This document shows, piece after piece, positions 33,970-43,922 of a DNA stretch of 64,000 nt; the stretch's first letter is position 1; the number at the start of each line of letters is the position of its first letter. Below the pieces are notes generated by a model. That model was not told the DNA's origin. It made no database searches and worked only from the letters and a program-made list of their open reading frames with translations. Source of the stretch: Actinotalea alkalitolerans (GTDB taxonomy: Bacteria; Actinomycetota; Actinomycetes; Actinomycetales; Cellulomonadaceae); assembly GCF_023369855.1 (NCBI RefSeq), contig NZ_JAMBPP010000018.1, positions 1 to 64,000 of the forward strand, in the 5' to 3' direction. Position numbers and translations under genes: made by a program.

Positions 33970-34911
33970 ATGCGACGACGCCCCCTGGGATCCACCGGAC
34001 TGTCCGTCTCACCGGTCTGCCTGGGCACGAGCCCGCTGGGCAACATCGGGCTGTACGGCGGTGAGGTGACCGTCGAGGAGGCGGTCAGCACGGTGCTGCG
34101 GGTCCTGGAGGGGCCGGTCACCTTCATCGACACCTCGAACAACTACGGCGACGCCGAGCGGCGGATCGGTCTGGCGCTGCGCGAGGCCGGAGGCCTTCCC
34201 GACGGCTTCGTGCTGGCGACCAAGGTCGACCCGGTCCGCGGGTCGGGTGACTTCTCCGGCGCCCGTGCGCGCACCTCGGTCCAGGAGAGCCTCGAGCGGC
34301 TCGGGGTCGACCACCTGCAGCTGGTCTACGTGCACGACCCGGAGATCATCGACTTCGACGAGGCCACCGGGCCCGGTGGCGTGGTCGAGGCCGTGGTCGA
34401 GATGCAGCAGGAGGGCCTGATCGAGCACATCGGGGTGGCCGGCGGACCGATCGACCTCATGCAGCGTTTCGTGTCCCTGGGGGTGTTCCAGGCCGTCATC
34501 AGCCACAACAGGTACACGCTGGTCGACCAGTCGGCCTCACCCCTGATGGACCAGGCGGCTGCCGCGGGGGTCGCCATGGTCAACGGCGCCCCCTACGGCG
34601 GCGGCATGCTCGTCAAGGGGCCCGTGGCCTTCCCGCGCTACTGCTACCGCGACGCCGGGCAGGCCACCGTGGACCGCGTGCTGGCGATGGAGCGGGCCTG
34701 CGCCGATCACGACGTCCCGCTGGCCGCCGCGGCGCTGCAGTTCTCGCTGCGTGAGCCCCGGATCGCCTCGACGATCGTGGGGATGTCGCGGCCCGAGCGT
34801 GTCGAGCAGACCCTCGCCCTGGCTGCGACGCCGATCCCGGACGAGCTGTGGGTCGTGCTCGAGGAGCTCGCCGCACCAGGCCGGACCGGTATCGACCACG
34901 AACGGGACTGA
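33970..34911 (+). CDS. aldo/keto reductase
   Basis: A 313-residue (alpha/beta)8 NADPH-dependent oxidoreductase. MRRRPLGSTGLSVSPVCLGT opens the barrel; catalytic residues are the Asp/Tyr of FIDTSNNYGDAERRIG, the Lys of LATKVD and the His of YVHDPE; a C-terminal STIVGMSRPERVEQ binds cofactor. It resembles the D-threo-aldose/L-fucose dehydrogenase subgroup; the substrate is unknown. The start is set by the TACGGT leaderless promoter. It converges on the yyaL-type gene with a 25-bp gap. Confidence 0.85.
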   Translation: MRRRPLGSTGLSVSPVCLGTSPLGNIGLYGGEVTVEEAVSTVLRVLEGPVTFIDTSNNYGDAERRIGLALREAGGLPDGFVLATKVDPVRGSGDFSGARARTSVQESLERLGVDHLQLVYVHDPEIIDFDEATGPGGVVEAVVEMQQEGLIEHIGVAGGPIDLMQRFVSLGVFQAVISHNRYTLVDQSASPLMDQAAAAGVAMVNGAPYGGGMLVKGPVAFPRYCYRDAGQATVDRVLAMERACADHDVPLAAAALQFSLREPRIASTIVGMSRPERVEQTLALAATPIPDELWVVLEELAAPGRTGIDHERD

Positions 34912-34936
34912 GCCCGAGCGCCTGCTGGACCGACCC

Positions 34937-37125
<2,189 letters not shown>

Positions 37126-37304
37126 GGGGCCTCCTCCGGCGTCGCCGACGTCTACCAGGTGTGGTGCCGTCGTCTGCCACGGTGACACACCACCAGCAGG
37201 CCCGCCGCTCCGCGCGGTACCCGGGGGCCGTCCGGGCAGCCCGTCGGGGCGACGGTTCGGGCAGCGGACGCAGCCCCCGGGTCCGCTCGTGCCGTCCTTG
37301 ACGG

Positions 37305-37368
37305 CGCTGCGACGGGGACCGAGCGTGGGAGCACCGGTGACCGTGCGCACACGTGTCCCGTCGCAGCG
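37305..37368. promoter_or_regulatory. long inverted repeat upstream of the M23-like gene
   Basis: CGCTGCGACGGG (37305-37316) and CCCGTCGCAGCG (37357-37368) are perfect 12-bp inverted arms around a 40-nt loop, ending 44 bp before GTG 37413. It may be a leader RNA structure or an operator; I could not match it to the ydaO or another known riboswitch. Confidence 0.4.
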
Positions 37369-37412
37369 TCGCCGAGGGAGCTGTTGCGTCGTCGAGGGAG
37401 GGGAACGCACCC

Positions 37413-38258
37413 GTGAGCGCTTTCAGCATCGACATGTCCCACCCGTTCCGTGAGGGGTTCACCCGGGGCCACGGCGGCCCCAACACGGGCGGTCACCAAC
37501 CGCCGGACTGGTACATCCAGTACGGGATGGATCTCGGCGCGACCCCCGGAACCGTGGTGCACGCGGCGTTCGACGCCCACATCACCCGCTACCACCCCCA
37601 CGACCCGGCCAAGGACAGCGGCCGGGTCTTCGGCGCGCAGCTGTTCATGCGGTCGCCCAACGACAGGATGGGCGGCTTCTACACCCACCTCACCGCGGTG
37701 CCCTCGCACGTGGCCGCCGGGACCCGGATCACGCGGGGCGAGGTGCTCGGGGAGGTCATGCCCTACGGCAACGCACCCCACCTGCACCTGGCGCTCGTCG
37801 AGATCATCGGCGGCGCGCCGAACGGCCGCTACCAGGGCGTCGACCTCTACCAGCACTTCCTGGCGACCGCGGGCTCGTCGGCACCGGTGAGCATCACCTT
37901 CGCCCAGGACGGCACCCCGCCGTCGGTCGGCGCCGGGGGAAGCAGCGGTGGCGGAGGTGGCGGCGGCCGCGGCGGAGGAGGAGGCGGAGGAGGAGGCGAA
38001 GGCGGAGGCGGCGGTGGCAGCAGCAGCAGCGGTGGCAGCCCCGTCCAGCTCGGGAGCCTGCGTGAGGTCCAGCGGGCGCTGGCCATGCTCGGCTACGACC
38101 CGGGGACCGCCGACGGTATCGACGGCCCCCGGACCCAGGCGGCGGTCCGCGTCTTCCAGGCCGCCCGTGGTCTCGCCGTCGACGGCGTCGTCGGCCCGCG
38201 CACCCGGACCGCCCTGGCGGCCGCGCTGGTCGAGCAGGGGCTGACCCTGCAGGGCTGA
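37413..38258 (+). CDS. M23-like domain plus peptidoglycan-binding domain protein
   Basis: A 281-residue protein: an M23 peptidase-like domain (about 1-165; [20 protein letters not shown] and [13 protein letters not shown]), a 50-residue Gly/Ser linker, and a PGBD_1 peptidoglycan-binding domain (about 210-275; [33 protein letters not shown]). The HxH pair is kept, but the first zinc ligand (HxxxD) reads QYGMD, with Gln for His, so the peptidase may be inactive. No signal peptide is visible from GTG 37413, although the domains suggest a wall role; release could be by lysis or a non-classical route. GGAGGGG is upstream. Confidence 0.72.
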   Translation: MSAFSIDMSHPFREGFTRGHGGPNTGGHQPPDWYIQYGMDLGATPGTVVHAAFDAHITRYHPHDPAKDSGRVFGAQLFMRSPNDRMGGFYTHLTAVPSHVAAGTRITRGEVLGEVMPYGNAPHLHLALVEIIGGAPNGRYQGVDLYQHFLATAGSSAPVSITFAQDGTPPSVGAGGSSGGGGGGGRGGGGGGGGGEGGGGGGSSSSGGSPVQLGSLREVQRALAMLGYDPGTADGIDGPRTQAAVRVFQAARGLAVDGVVGPRTRTALAAALVEQGLTLQG

Positions 38259-38264
38259 GCGCCC

Positions 38265-38885
38265 TCAGCCGTGGTCCTGGCCTGTCATCGGTGCCACCGG
38301 TCCGGTCAGGTACCGCTGCAGCGTCGGGGCGATCGCCGCGACGACCTCGTCGTGCGTCGCGGACGCCAACGGTTCCATCGCCAGCACGTAGCGGGCCAGC
38401 ACGAGGCCCCCGATCTGGGTCGCGACCAGGGCGCTGCGCGTCTCTGCGAGCACCGGGTCGGGCTCGACCCGGTTGACCACGGGACGCACCCCGCGGGCCA
38501 GCACGAACTCCTTGGCGAGCCTGGCACCCCACTCGTGCTGGGTCGCCGTGCGCACCACCGCGAGGATCGCCGAGGACATCGGTGAGTCCCACAACCGCAG
38601 CACGGTGCGCAGCGTCCCTTCGGCGAGGTCCTCGACGGGTCCGGCGACGACGTCGCGCAGCAGGTCGGCCAGGTCGACCGGTGCGCGGACCGATTCCATG
38701 AACAGGACGCTCTTGGAGCCGAAGTGGTGACGGATCATCGCCGCGTCGACGCCTGCCCGCGCGGCGATCTCGCGCGTGGTCGCGGCGTCGTAACCCCGCT
38801 CGGCGAAGACGTCCCGTGCGGCGCCCAGCAGGGCCTCACGGCTGTCCGACGGTCCGGGCCGGCGCCCGCGGCGAAGGGTGCTCAC
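38265..38885 (-). CDS. TetR-family transcriptional regulator
   Basis: A 206-residue regulator with an N-terminal TetR helix-turn-helix (REALLGAARDVFAERGYDAA; TTREIAARAGVDAAMIRHHF; GSKSVLF) and a helical ligand domain typical of the QacR/TetR_C_17-like group. GTG 38885 follows GAGGTG on its strand. It is divergent from a DUF2254 membrane protein, and two related CCCTGCC palindromes lie between them, so it probably controls that gene and itself. Confidence 0.85.
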   Translation of the reverse strand: MSTLRRGRRPGPSDSREALLGAARDVFAERGYDAATTREIAARAGVDAAMIRHHFGSKSVLFMESVRAPVDLADLLRDVVAGPVEDLAEGTLRTVLRLWDSPMSSAILAVVRTATQHEWGARLAKEFVLARGVRPVVNRVEPDPVLAETRSALVATQIGGLVLARYVLAMEPLASATHDEVVAAIAPTLQRYLTGPVAPMTGQDHG

Positions 38886-38917
38886 GGGCGGCTCACCTCG
38901 TGCCGGATCGACGTCCC

Positions 38918-38953
38918 CACCGGGCTCGACACCGGGCTCGTCACCGGGCTCGA
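38918..38953. repeat. 12-bp tandem repeat, three copies
   Basis: CACCGGGCTCGA, CACCGGGCTCGT and CACCGGGCTCGA lie head to tail just upstream of the tetR-like start. Confidence 0.8.
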
Positions 38954-38984
38954 CGCGGGGTCGTCGGGGTCCAGGGGCGCCGTC

Positions 38985-38997
38985 ACCCTGCCAGGGT
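38985..38997. promoter_or_regulatory. TetR operator candidate 1
   Basis: A perfect 13-bp palindrome ACCCTG-C-CAGGGT between the divergent genes, sharing the CCCTGCC core with the second site 66 bp to the right. Confidence 0.5.
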
Positions 38998-39062
38998 AGG
39001 GCGGGTCCGGGAGGGGGACGACGTCGAGGCCCGTGTCGCCGGGGCCGGTCGTGTCGCCGCAC

Positions 39063-39081
39063 CCCTGCCGGCCTGGCAGGG
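39063..39081. promoter_or_regulatory. TetR operator candidate 2
   Basis: CCCTGCC-GGCCT-GGCAGGG, perfect 7-bp arms, ends 8 bp before the GTG of the DUF2254 gene, where a bound repressor would block expression. It could also form a hairpin in the mRNA. Confidence 0.5.
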
Positions 39082-39089
39082 TGGGCCAG

Positions 39090-40433
39090 GTGAACCTCCT
39101 CCAGCGGGTGAGTGAGCGGTTCTGGTTCATCCCTGCCGTGCTGTGCGTCGGTGCGTTCGTCCTCGCCGAGGTGCTCGTCGCGGTCGACCAGCGCATCGTC
39201 GGTGCGGCGATCCCCGCGTGGGCCGAGATCGTGCTGTACCGGGTGGGGGAGAGCGGCAGCCGTGACGTCCTCGGGGCGATCGCCTCGTCGAGCCTCGCGG
39301 TCGCAGGGACGACCTTCTCCATCACGATGGCGGTGCTGGCGCTGACGTCGTCGTCGTACGGACCGCGACTGGTCCGTAACTTCATGGCCGACCGCGGGAA
39401 CCAGGCCGTGCTCGGCGTGTACGTCGCGACCTTCCTCTACAGCCTCCTGGTCCTGCGTGCCATCCGAGTGCCCGGCGACCCCGGTGACCAGGAGGCCGAG
39501 GTCTTCGTCCCGCACCTCGCCGTGAACGCGGCGGTCGTCTTCGCGGTCGTGAACGTGGGTGTGCTGATCTACTTCATCCACCACATCAGCGACTCGATCC
39601 AGATCTGGACGTTGGCCGCAGGCGTCCGCGGGGACCTGCATGCGGCGGTCGAGCGGCTGTACCCGGCCGACGTCGGCCGCAGCCGCCCGCCGGGCGATGC
39701 GCACGGGTCCCGAGACGGCCTGCCCGACCACGTGGCACGCGAGGGTGTCGCGGTGCATGCCGACGGTCCCGGGTACCTCCAGTACGTCGAGGACGAGCGG
39801 TTGATGTCCGTCGCGCGGAAGAACGACCTGGTGCTGGCCCTGCAGGTCCGGCCCGGCCAGTACGTCCTCGAGGACACCGCGGTGGTCCTCGTCCACCCGC
39901 CCGGCCGTGCGGACGACCAGGTCCGGGCGGCGTTGGGCCGGTGCTTCGTGGTGGGGGACGCCCGCAGCCCGTACCAGGACGTCGAGTTCGCGGTGCAGCA
40001 GCTCACCGAGATGGCGGTCCGCGCGCTCTCACCGGGAACCAACGATCCCTACACGGCGCAGAACGCCCTCGACGACCTGTCCACCGGGCTCGCCGTTCTG
40101 GCGCAGCGGAAGGTTCCCGCACCTGAGCGGTACGACGAGGACGGTGCGCTGCGGGTGCATGCGCCGCGCGTCGAGCTGGAGAGCCTGCTCGACCAGGTGC
40201 TGGACAGCATGCGGTGGTACGCGGTCGGGGCGCCGTCGGTGATGCACGCGACCCTCGAGCTGGTCCGGCGGACGGGCGAGCACGCCCGGTCGGTGTCGGT
40301 CAGGACCCACCTGGTGGGCCACGTGAGGCTGCTCCGGTCGGCGTTCGCCGCGGCAGGGCACCACCGCCACGACGTCGACCGCTTCGAGGCGCACGCGGAC
40401 CGCGTCGTGGCCCTGGTGACGCAACCCGCCTGA
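39090..40433 (+). CDS. DUF2254 family membrane protein
   Basis: A 447-residue protein of the predicted-membrane DUF2254 family. Four helices occupy the first 180 residues (FIPAVLCVGAFVLAEVLVAV; SSLAVAGTTFSITMAVLALT; AVLGVYVATFLYSLLVL; AAVVFAVVNVGVLIYFIHHI), and the conserved TFSITMAVLALTSSSYGPRL stretch marks the family. The C-terminal half is cytoplasmic and contains ALSPGTNDPYTA, also conserved. Function is unknown. GTG 39090 is chosen; there is no good Shine-Dalgarno. Confidence 0.82.
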   Translation: MNLLQRVSERFWFIPAVLCVGAFVLAEVLVAVDQRIVGAAIPAWAEIVLYRVGESGSRDVLGAIASSSLAVAGTTFSITMAVLALTSSSYGPRLVRNFMADRGNQAVLGVYVATFLYSLLVLRAIRVPGDPGDQEAEVFVPHLAVNAAVVFAVVNVGVLIYFIHHISDSIQIWTLAAGVRGDLHAAVERLYPADVGRSRPPGDAHGSRDGLPDHVAREGVAVHADGPGYLQYVEDERLMSVARKNDLVLALQVRPGQYVLEDTAVVLVHPPGRADDQVRAALGRCFVVGDARSPYQDVEFAVQQLTEMAVRALSPGTNDPYTAQNALDDLSTGLAVLAQRKVPAPERYDEDGALRVHAPRVELESLLDQVLDSMRWYAVGAPSVMHATLELVRRTGEHARSVSVRTHLVGHVRLLRSAFAAAGHHRHDVDRFEAHADRVVALVTQPA

Positions 40434-40472
40434 ACCACGGCGGCGGGTGCGCGGGTGTGGGAGTTTGGGCTG

Positions 40473-42134
40473 GTGCCCCGAATCCCGATCCCCCTGCGGC
40501 GCGACGGCCACCGGCTGACTGCGCCCACCCTGCTCGACGTCCCGGCCTCGCAGAGCGGCGAGGAGGCGCACGACTGGTTCCTCACCGCCTCGCAGCGGGG
40601 CAACGACGCGACCCGGCTGCGCCCGTGGACCCAGGGAAACAGGGTCAGGGCGCTGGTGCACGGCAGCTCCTACTTCGCGGCACTCGCCGGACGTCTCGCA
40701 CGGGTCGGTCAGGGCGACCTGGTGATGTTCGCCGACTGGCGCGGTGACCCCGACGAGCGGGTGGCGGACGAGGGCCCCACGGTGTCCCAGGTCCTCGCGG
40801 GTGCCGCGCAGCGTGGTGCCTCCGTCAAGGGCCTGCTGTGGCGCTCGCACCTGGACCGGTTGCGCTTCTCGGGCGAGCAGAACCGGAACCTCTCCCAGGA
40901 CGTCAACGACGTGGGTGGCGAGGTGCTGCTCGACCAGCGGGTCCGACCGTTCGGCAGCCACCACCAGAAGTTCTTCGTCCTGCGCCACCCCGGCGCTGCG
41001 GGCGACGACATCGCGTTCCTGGGCGGGATCGACCCCGCCCACGGCAGGCGTGACGACGCCGATCACCGTGGTGACCCGCAGTCCGTGGGGTACTCCCGGT
41101 GGTACGGCGACACCACGGCGTGGCACGACGTCCAGATCGAGCTCCAGGGCCCGGTGGTGCGTGACGTCGAGGACGTCTTCCGGGAACGGTGGGAGGACCC
41201 GGCTGCGCTCTCCCGTCTGCCGTGGCACGTGCTGCCCGACCTCGTCCGACGCCTGGACCGTGACGCCGGCGAGCTGCCCGCACCGATGCCCGACCCGCCC
41301 GCGGCCGGGACCTGCGCCGTCCAGCTGCTGCGCACCTACCCCAACCGGTGGCCCGGCTACCCGTTCGCCCCCGACGGCGAGCGGAGCGTCGCCCGCGGCT
41401 ACGCCAAGGCTCTGCGGCGGGCCCGGAGCCTGGTCTACGTCGAGGACCAGTACCTGTGGTCGACCGACGTGGCGAGGGTCTTCGCCGACGCGCTGGACCG
41501 CGAGCCCGGGCTGCACCTGGTCGTGGTGGTCCCGCGGTACCCGGACCAGGAAGGGCGTCTGGGGCGATCAGCCGCACGCCTGGGTCACGCCCAGGCGCTG
41601 GAGATGGTGCTCGCGGCGGGGGGCGACCGGGTCCAGGTGCTCGACGTCGAGAACCACCTGGGTGAGCCGGTCTACGTCCACGCCAAGGTGTGCGTGGTCG
41701 ACGACGTGTGGGCCACGGTGGGCAGCGACAACTTCAACCGGCGGTCCTGGACCCATGACTCCGAGCTCACGGCCGCCGTGCTGGACGACGAGCGCGACGG
41801 CCGCGCGCCGGTCGACCCCGCGGGCCTGGGCGACGGCGCCCGGGTCTTCGCCCGCTCCCTGCGGCTCGAGCTGTGGCGCGAGCACCTGGACCGTGACTCC
41901 GACGACGACCTGCTCGATCCGTCCGAGGCGGTCGAGCTGGTGCGCCGCAGCGCTGCGGCCCTGGACGCCTGGCACTCCGGTGGGCGCGTCGGCCCTCGGC
42001 CTCCCGGCAGGCTCCGTCGGCACGTGGCCGAGGTACCCGCCGGATGGCAGCGGTGGGTGAGCGCACTGCCGTACGGGGCGGTGCTCGACCCGGACGGACG
42101 GCCGCCGCGGATGCGGGTCCACGGTCACCACTGA
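40473..42134 (+). CDS. phospholipase D-family protein
   Basis: A 553-residue PLD-superfamily protein with two HxK motifs. The second, HAKVCVVDDVWATVGSDNFN, is a full HxKx4D; the first, HHQKFFVLR, has Arg where Asp is expected, though WxxGSHHQK context is kept. PLD enzymes hydrolyse or transfer phosphodiester bonds of phospholipids; the family also includes cardiolipin synthases. There is no signal peptide. GTG 40473 is preferred by N-terminal composition; GTG 40455 is also in frame. Confidence 0.82.
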   Translation: MPRIPIPLRRDGHRLTAPTLLDVPASQSGEEAHDWFLTASQRGNDATRLRPWTQGNRVRALVHGSSYFAALAGRLARVGQGDLVMFADWRGDPDERVADEGPTVSQVLAGAAQRGASVKGLLWRSHLDRLRFSGEQNRNLSQDVNDVGGEVLLDQRVRPFGSHHQKFFVLRHPGAAGDDIAFLGGIDPAHGRRDDADHRGDPQSVGYSRWYGDTTAWHDVQIELQGPVVRDVEDVFRERWEDPAALSRLPWHVLPDLVRRLDRDAGELPAPMPDPPAAGTCAVQLLRTYPNRWPGYPFAPDGERSVARGYAKALRRARSLVYVEDQYLWSTDVARVFADALDREPGLHLVVVVPRYPDQEGRLGRSAARLGHAQALEMVLAAGGDRVQVLDVENHLGEPVYVHAKVCVVDDVWATVGSDNFNRRSWTHDSELTAAVLDDERDGRAPVDPAGLGDGARVFARSLRLELWREHLDRDSDDDLLDPSEAVELVRRSAAALDAWHSGGRVGPRPPGRLRRHVAEVPAGWQRWVSALPYGAVLDPDGRPPRMRVHGHH

Positions 42135-42147
42135 GGGCGCGGTGCCC

Positions 42148-42249
42148 TCAGCCGGGGTTCTGGAGCGCCACGAGAGCGAAGACGACGCACGCGACGAGCA
42201 GCAGGACGGTGACCGCGACGACGGCCCGCAGGGTGTACTGGTGGCGCAC
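42148..42249 (-). CDS. 33-residue single-pass membrane peptide
   Basis: A GTG start at 42249 is preceded by GAGGAG with 7-nt spacing, and the frame encodes 33 residues: MRHQYTLRA, then the hydrophobic VVAVTVLLLVACVVFALVAL, then QNPG and TGA. The positive-inside N terminus and a helix of exactly membrane length argue for a real protein. It lies 52 bp after the stop of the ferric-reductase-like gene on the same strand, so it is probably co-transcribed and may be a small partner of that membrane flavocytochrome-like protein (inference). Confidence 0.55.
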   Translation of the reverse strand: MRHQYTLRAVVAVTVLLLVACVVFALVALQNPG

Positions 42250-42301
42250 GGTGCAGCTCCTCGGGGGCGTCGGTCGTCGGTCGTGTCAGTTGTCGCTGGT
42301 C

Positions 42302-43666
42302 TCAGACGAGGTCGAACAGCTCGAGGTCGAGGTGGCCGGCCGGCACGCCACGTGCGAGCAGCGCCGCCTGGACACCGTCCATCATGGGCACCGGCCCGCA
42401 GAGGAAGTAGCGTGCGCGCTCGGGGTGGTCGCCGAGGTGGCGGTCCAGCACGGCGCCGTCGATGAGGCCGCTCTCACCCGTCCAGCCGTCGTGCGGCTCG
42501 GCGAGCACGTGCACCACGGTGAGGTGCAGGCGTTCCTCGAGGTCGGTGAGCTCGTCTCGGTACGCCACGTCCTGCCAGCTCTCGTTGGCGTAGAGCAGCA
42601 GGCAGGGTCGCCGGTCCCCACGGTCGGCCAGGGTGCGCAGCATGCTCAGGACGGGTGAGATGCCGATGCCTCCGGCGACGAAGACGAACCGCGGGCCCTC
42701 GTTGCGTTCGTAGCTGAAGACCCCGTACGGGCCGTCGAGGTAGGCGCGGGTCCCGGGCCGGAGCCGGCCGACCGTGGAGGTGAAGTCCCCGGCCTCCTTG
42801 ATCGCGAACGTCACGGTCCCGTGCTCGTCGGCCGACGAGGAGAACGAGAACGGGTGCTCACGCACGGCGAAGGGGCTGCGGTCGATCGTGAGCCAGGCGA
42901 ACTGTCCGGGGGAGAACCGGACGCCCTCGTGCCCGAGGGGTCGCAGGGTGAGTGTCCACACCCCACCGCGCTCGGCCTCGACCGAGACGATCTCCCATCG
43001 TCGCCGGCGCAACCGCCACGGTTGCACGAGGTAGACGTTGACGAGCAGTGCGACGAAGACCGCCGACATGAGGATCCACAGCCCGCGCTTCCAGAAGCCG
43101 TCGACGTAGTACCCGACCCGTTCGATGTGGATCAGGGCACTGACCACGACGGTGACGGCGAGCGCGCCGTGCAGCACCCGCCACGCCTCGTAGGGCAACC
43201 GGAACCGGGTGCGCCACACCGAGGTCACGATCAGGGCGACGAGCGCGAGGATCGAGGTCTGCCCGAAGCGCGCGGTCCAGTCAGCGGTGACGGGGTTGAG
43301 GATCTCGGCGAGCGCAGGGTCCTGGATGACGATGATCGCGGGGTGCGCGAGGACGAACCCGAGCGCCACGAAGGAGATCATCCGGTGGTAGTTCAGCACC
43401 ACGTCCAGACCGTAGGGCGCGGTCACGGCCGAGAACCGGCTCACCGTCGCGAACTGCAGACCGAGCAGGGACAGGCCCACGAAGCCGAGCCCCACCGACA
43501 GCTCGAGCCAGAAGCCTCGCCCGGGTGGAGGGTTGGCCGTGACCGCGACCACGAGCGGGGTGACCCCGACGAGCAGGTACATCAGCAGCCATCCGGACCC
43601 CTTGGCGGCGGCAGCCGCCCCACCCGCGGGGGAACGGGTCGGCGCCTCGCCGTCAGCTGGTGTCAT
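42302..43666 (-). CDS. ferric reductase-like transmembrane flavoprotein
   Basis: A 454-residue membrane oxidoreductase. Six helices in the first 225 residues form a ferric-reductase-like domain with candidate haem His residues in LNYHRMISFVALGFVLAHPA and WRVLHGALAVTVVVSALIHI. The C-terminal half is an FNR-type FAD/NAD module (FAVREHPFSFSS binds FAD; FVFVAGGIGISPVLSML binds NAD(P)H; FLCGPVPMM). It moves electrons from NAD(P)H through FAD and haem across the membrane, to ferric iron or another acceptor. Confidence 0.85.
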   Translation of the reverse strand: MTPADGEAPTRSPAGGAAAAAKGSGWLLMYLLVGVTPLVVAVTANPPPGRGFWLELSVGLGFVGLSLLGLQFATVSRFSAVTAPYGLDVVLNYHRMISFVALGFVLAHPAIIVIQDPALAEILNPVTADWTARFGQTSILALVALIVTSVWRTRFRLPYEAWRVLHGALAVTVVVSALIHIERVGYYVDGFWKRGLWILMSAVFVALLVNVYLVQPWRLRRRRWEIVSVEAERGGVWTLTLRPLGHEGVRFSPGQFAWLTIDRSPFAVREHPFSFSSSADEHGTVTFAIKEAGDFTSTVGRLRPGTRAYLDGPYGVFSYERNEGPRFVFVAGGIGISPVLSMLRTLADRGDRRPCLLLYANESWQDVAYRDELTDLEERLHLTVVHVLAEPHDGWTGESGLIDGAVLDRHLGDHPERARYFLCGPVPMMDGVQAALLARGVPAGHLDLELFDLV

Positions 43667-43735
43667 CGGCGTCCTCGATCGTCACGGTCGGTCCACCTGC
43701 GTACGTCTCCACCCTGCCTGGGGCGACGGCATCCT

Positions 43736-43865
43736 GCGAGCCGAGCCGAGCCACCCGAGCCGAGCTACCCACCCGAGCCGAGCCAGCCACCCGAGCCACC
43801 CGAGCCGAGCCAGCCACCCGGGCTGAGCCACCTCTGGCCGAGCAGAGCAGAGCCGAGCCACCCCA
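43736..43865. repeat. CCGAG/CCACC low-complexity repeat tract
   Basis: About 130 bp consist of interspersed GAGCC, CCGAG and CCACC units, including GAGCCGAGCCACCCGAGCC-type blocks, in the region between two leftward genes. No gene or terminator is evident in 43667-43922. Confidence 0.75.
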
Positions 43866-43922
43866 CCCCGCGCCGCGCCCAACGTGCACCCTTGGCGGGA
43901 CCGGTGACCGATCGCCCGTGAC

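Noticed and set aside
37126-37412. ydaO-type (c-di-AMP) riboswitch before the M23-like gene
   Set aside because: This class often precedes wall hydrolases, but I could not find its conserved core; only an inverted repeat is supported.
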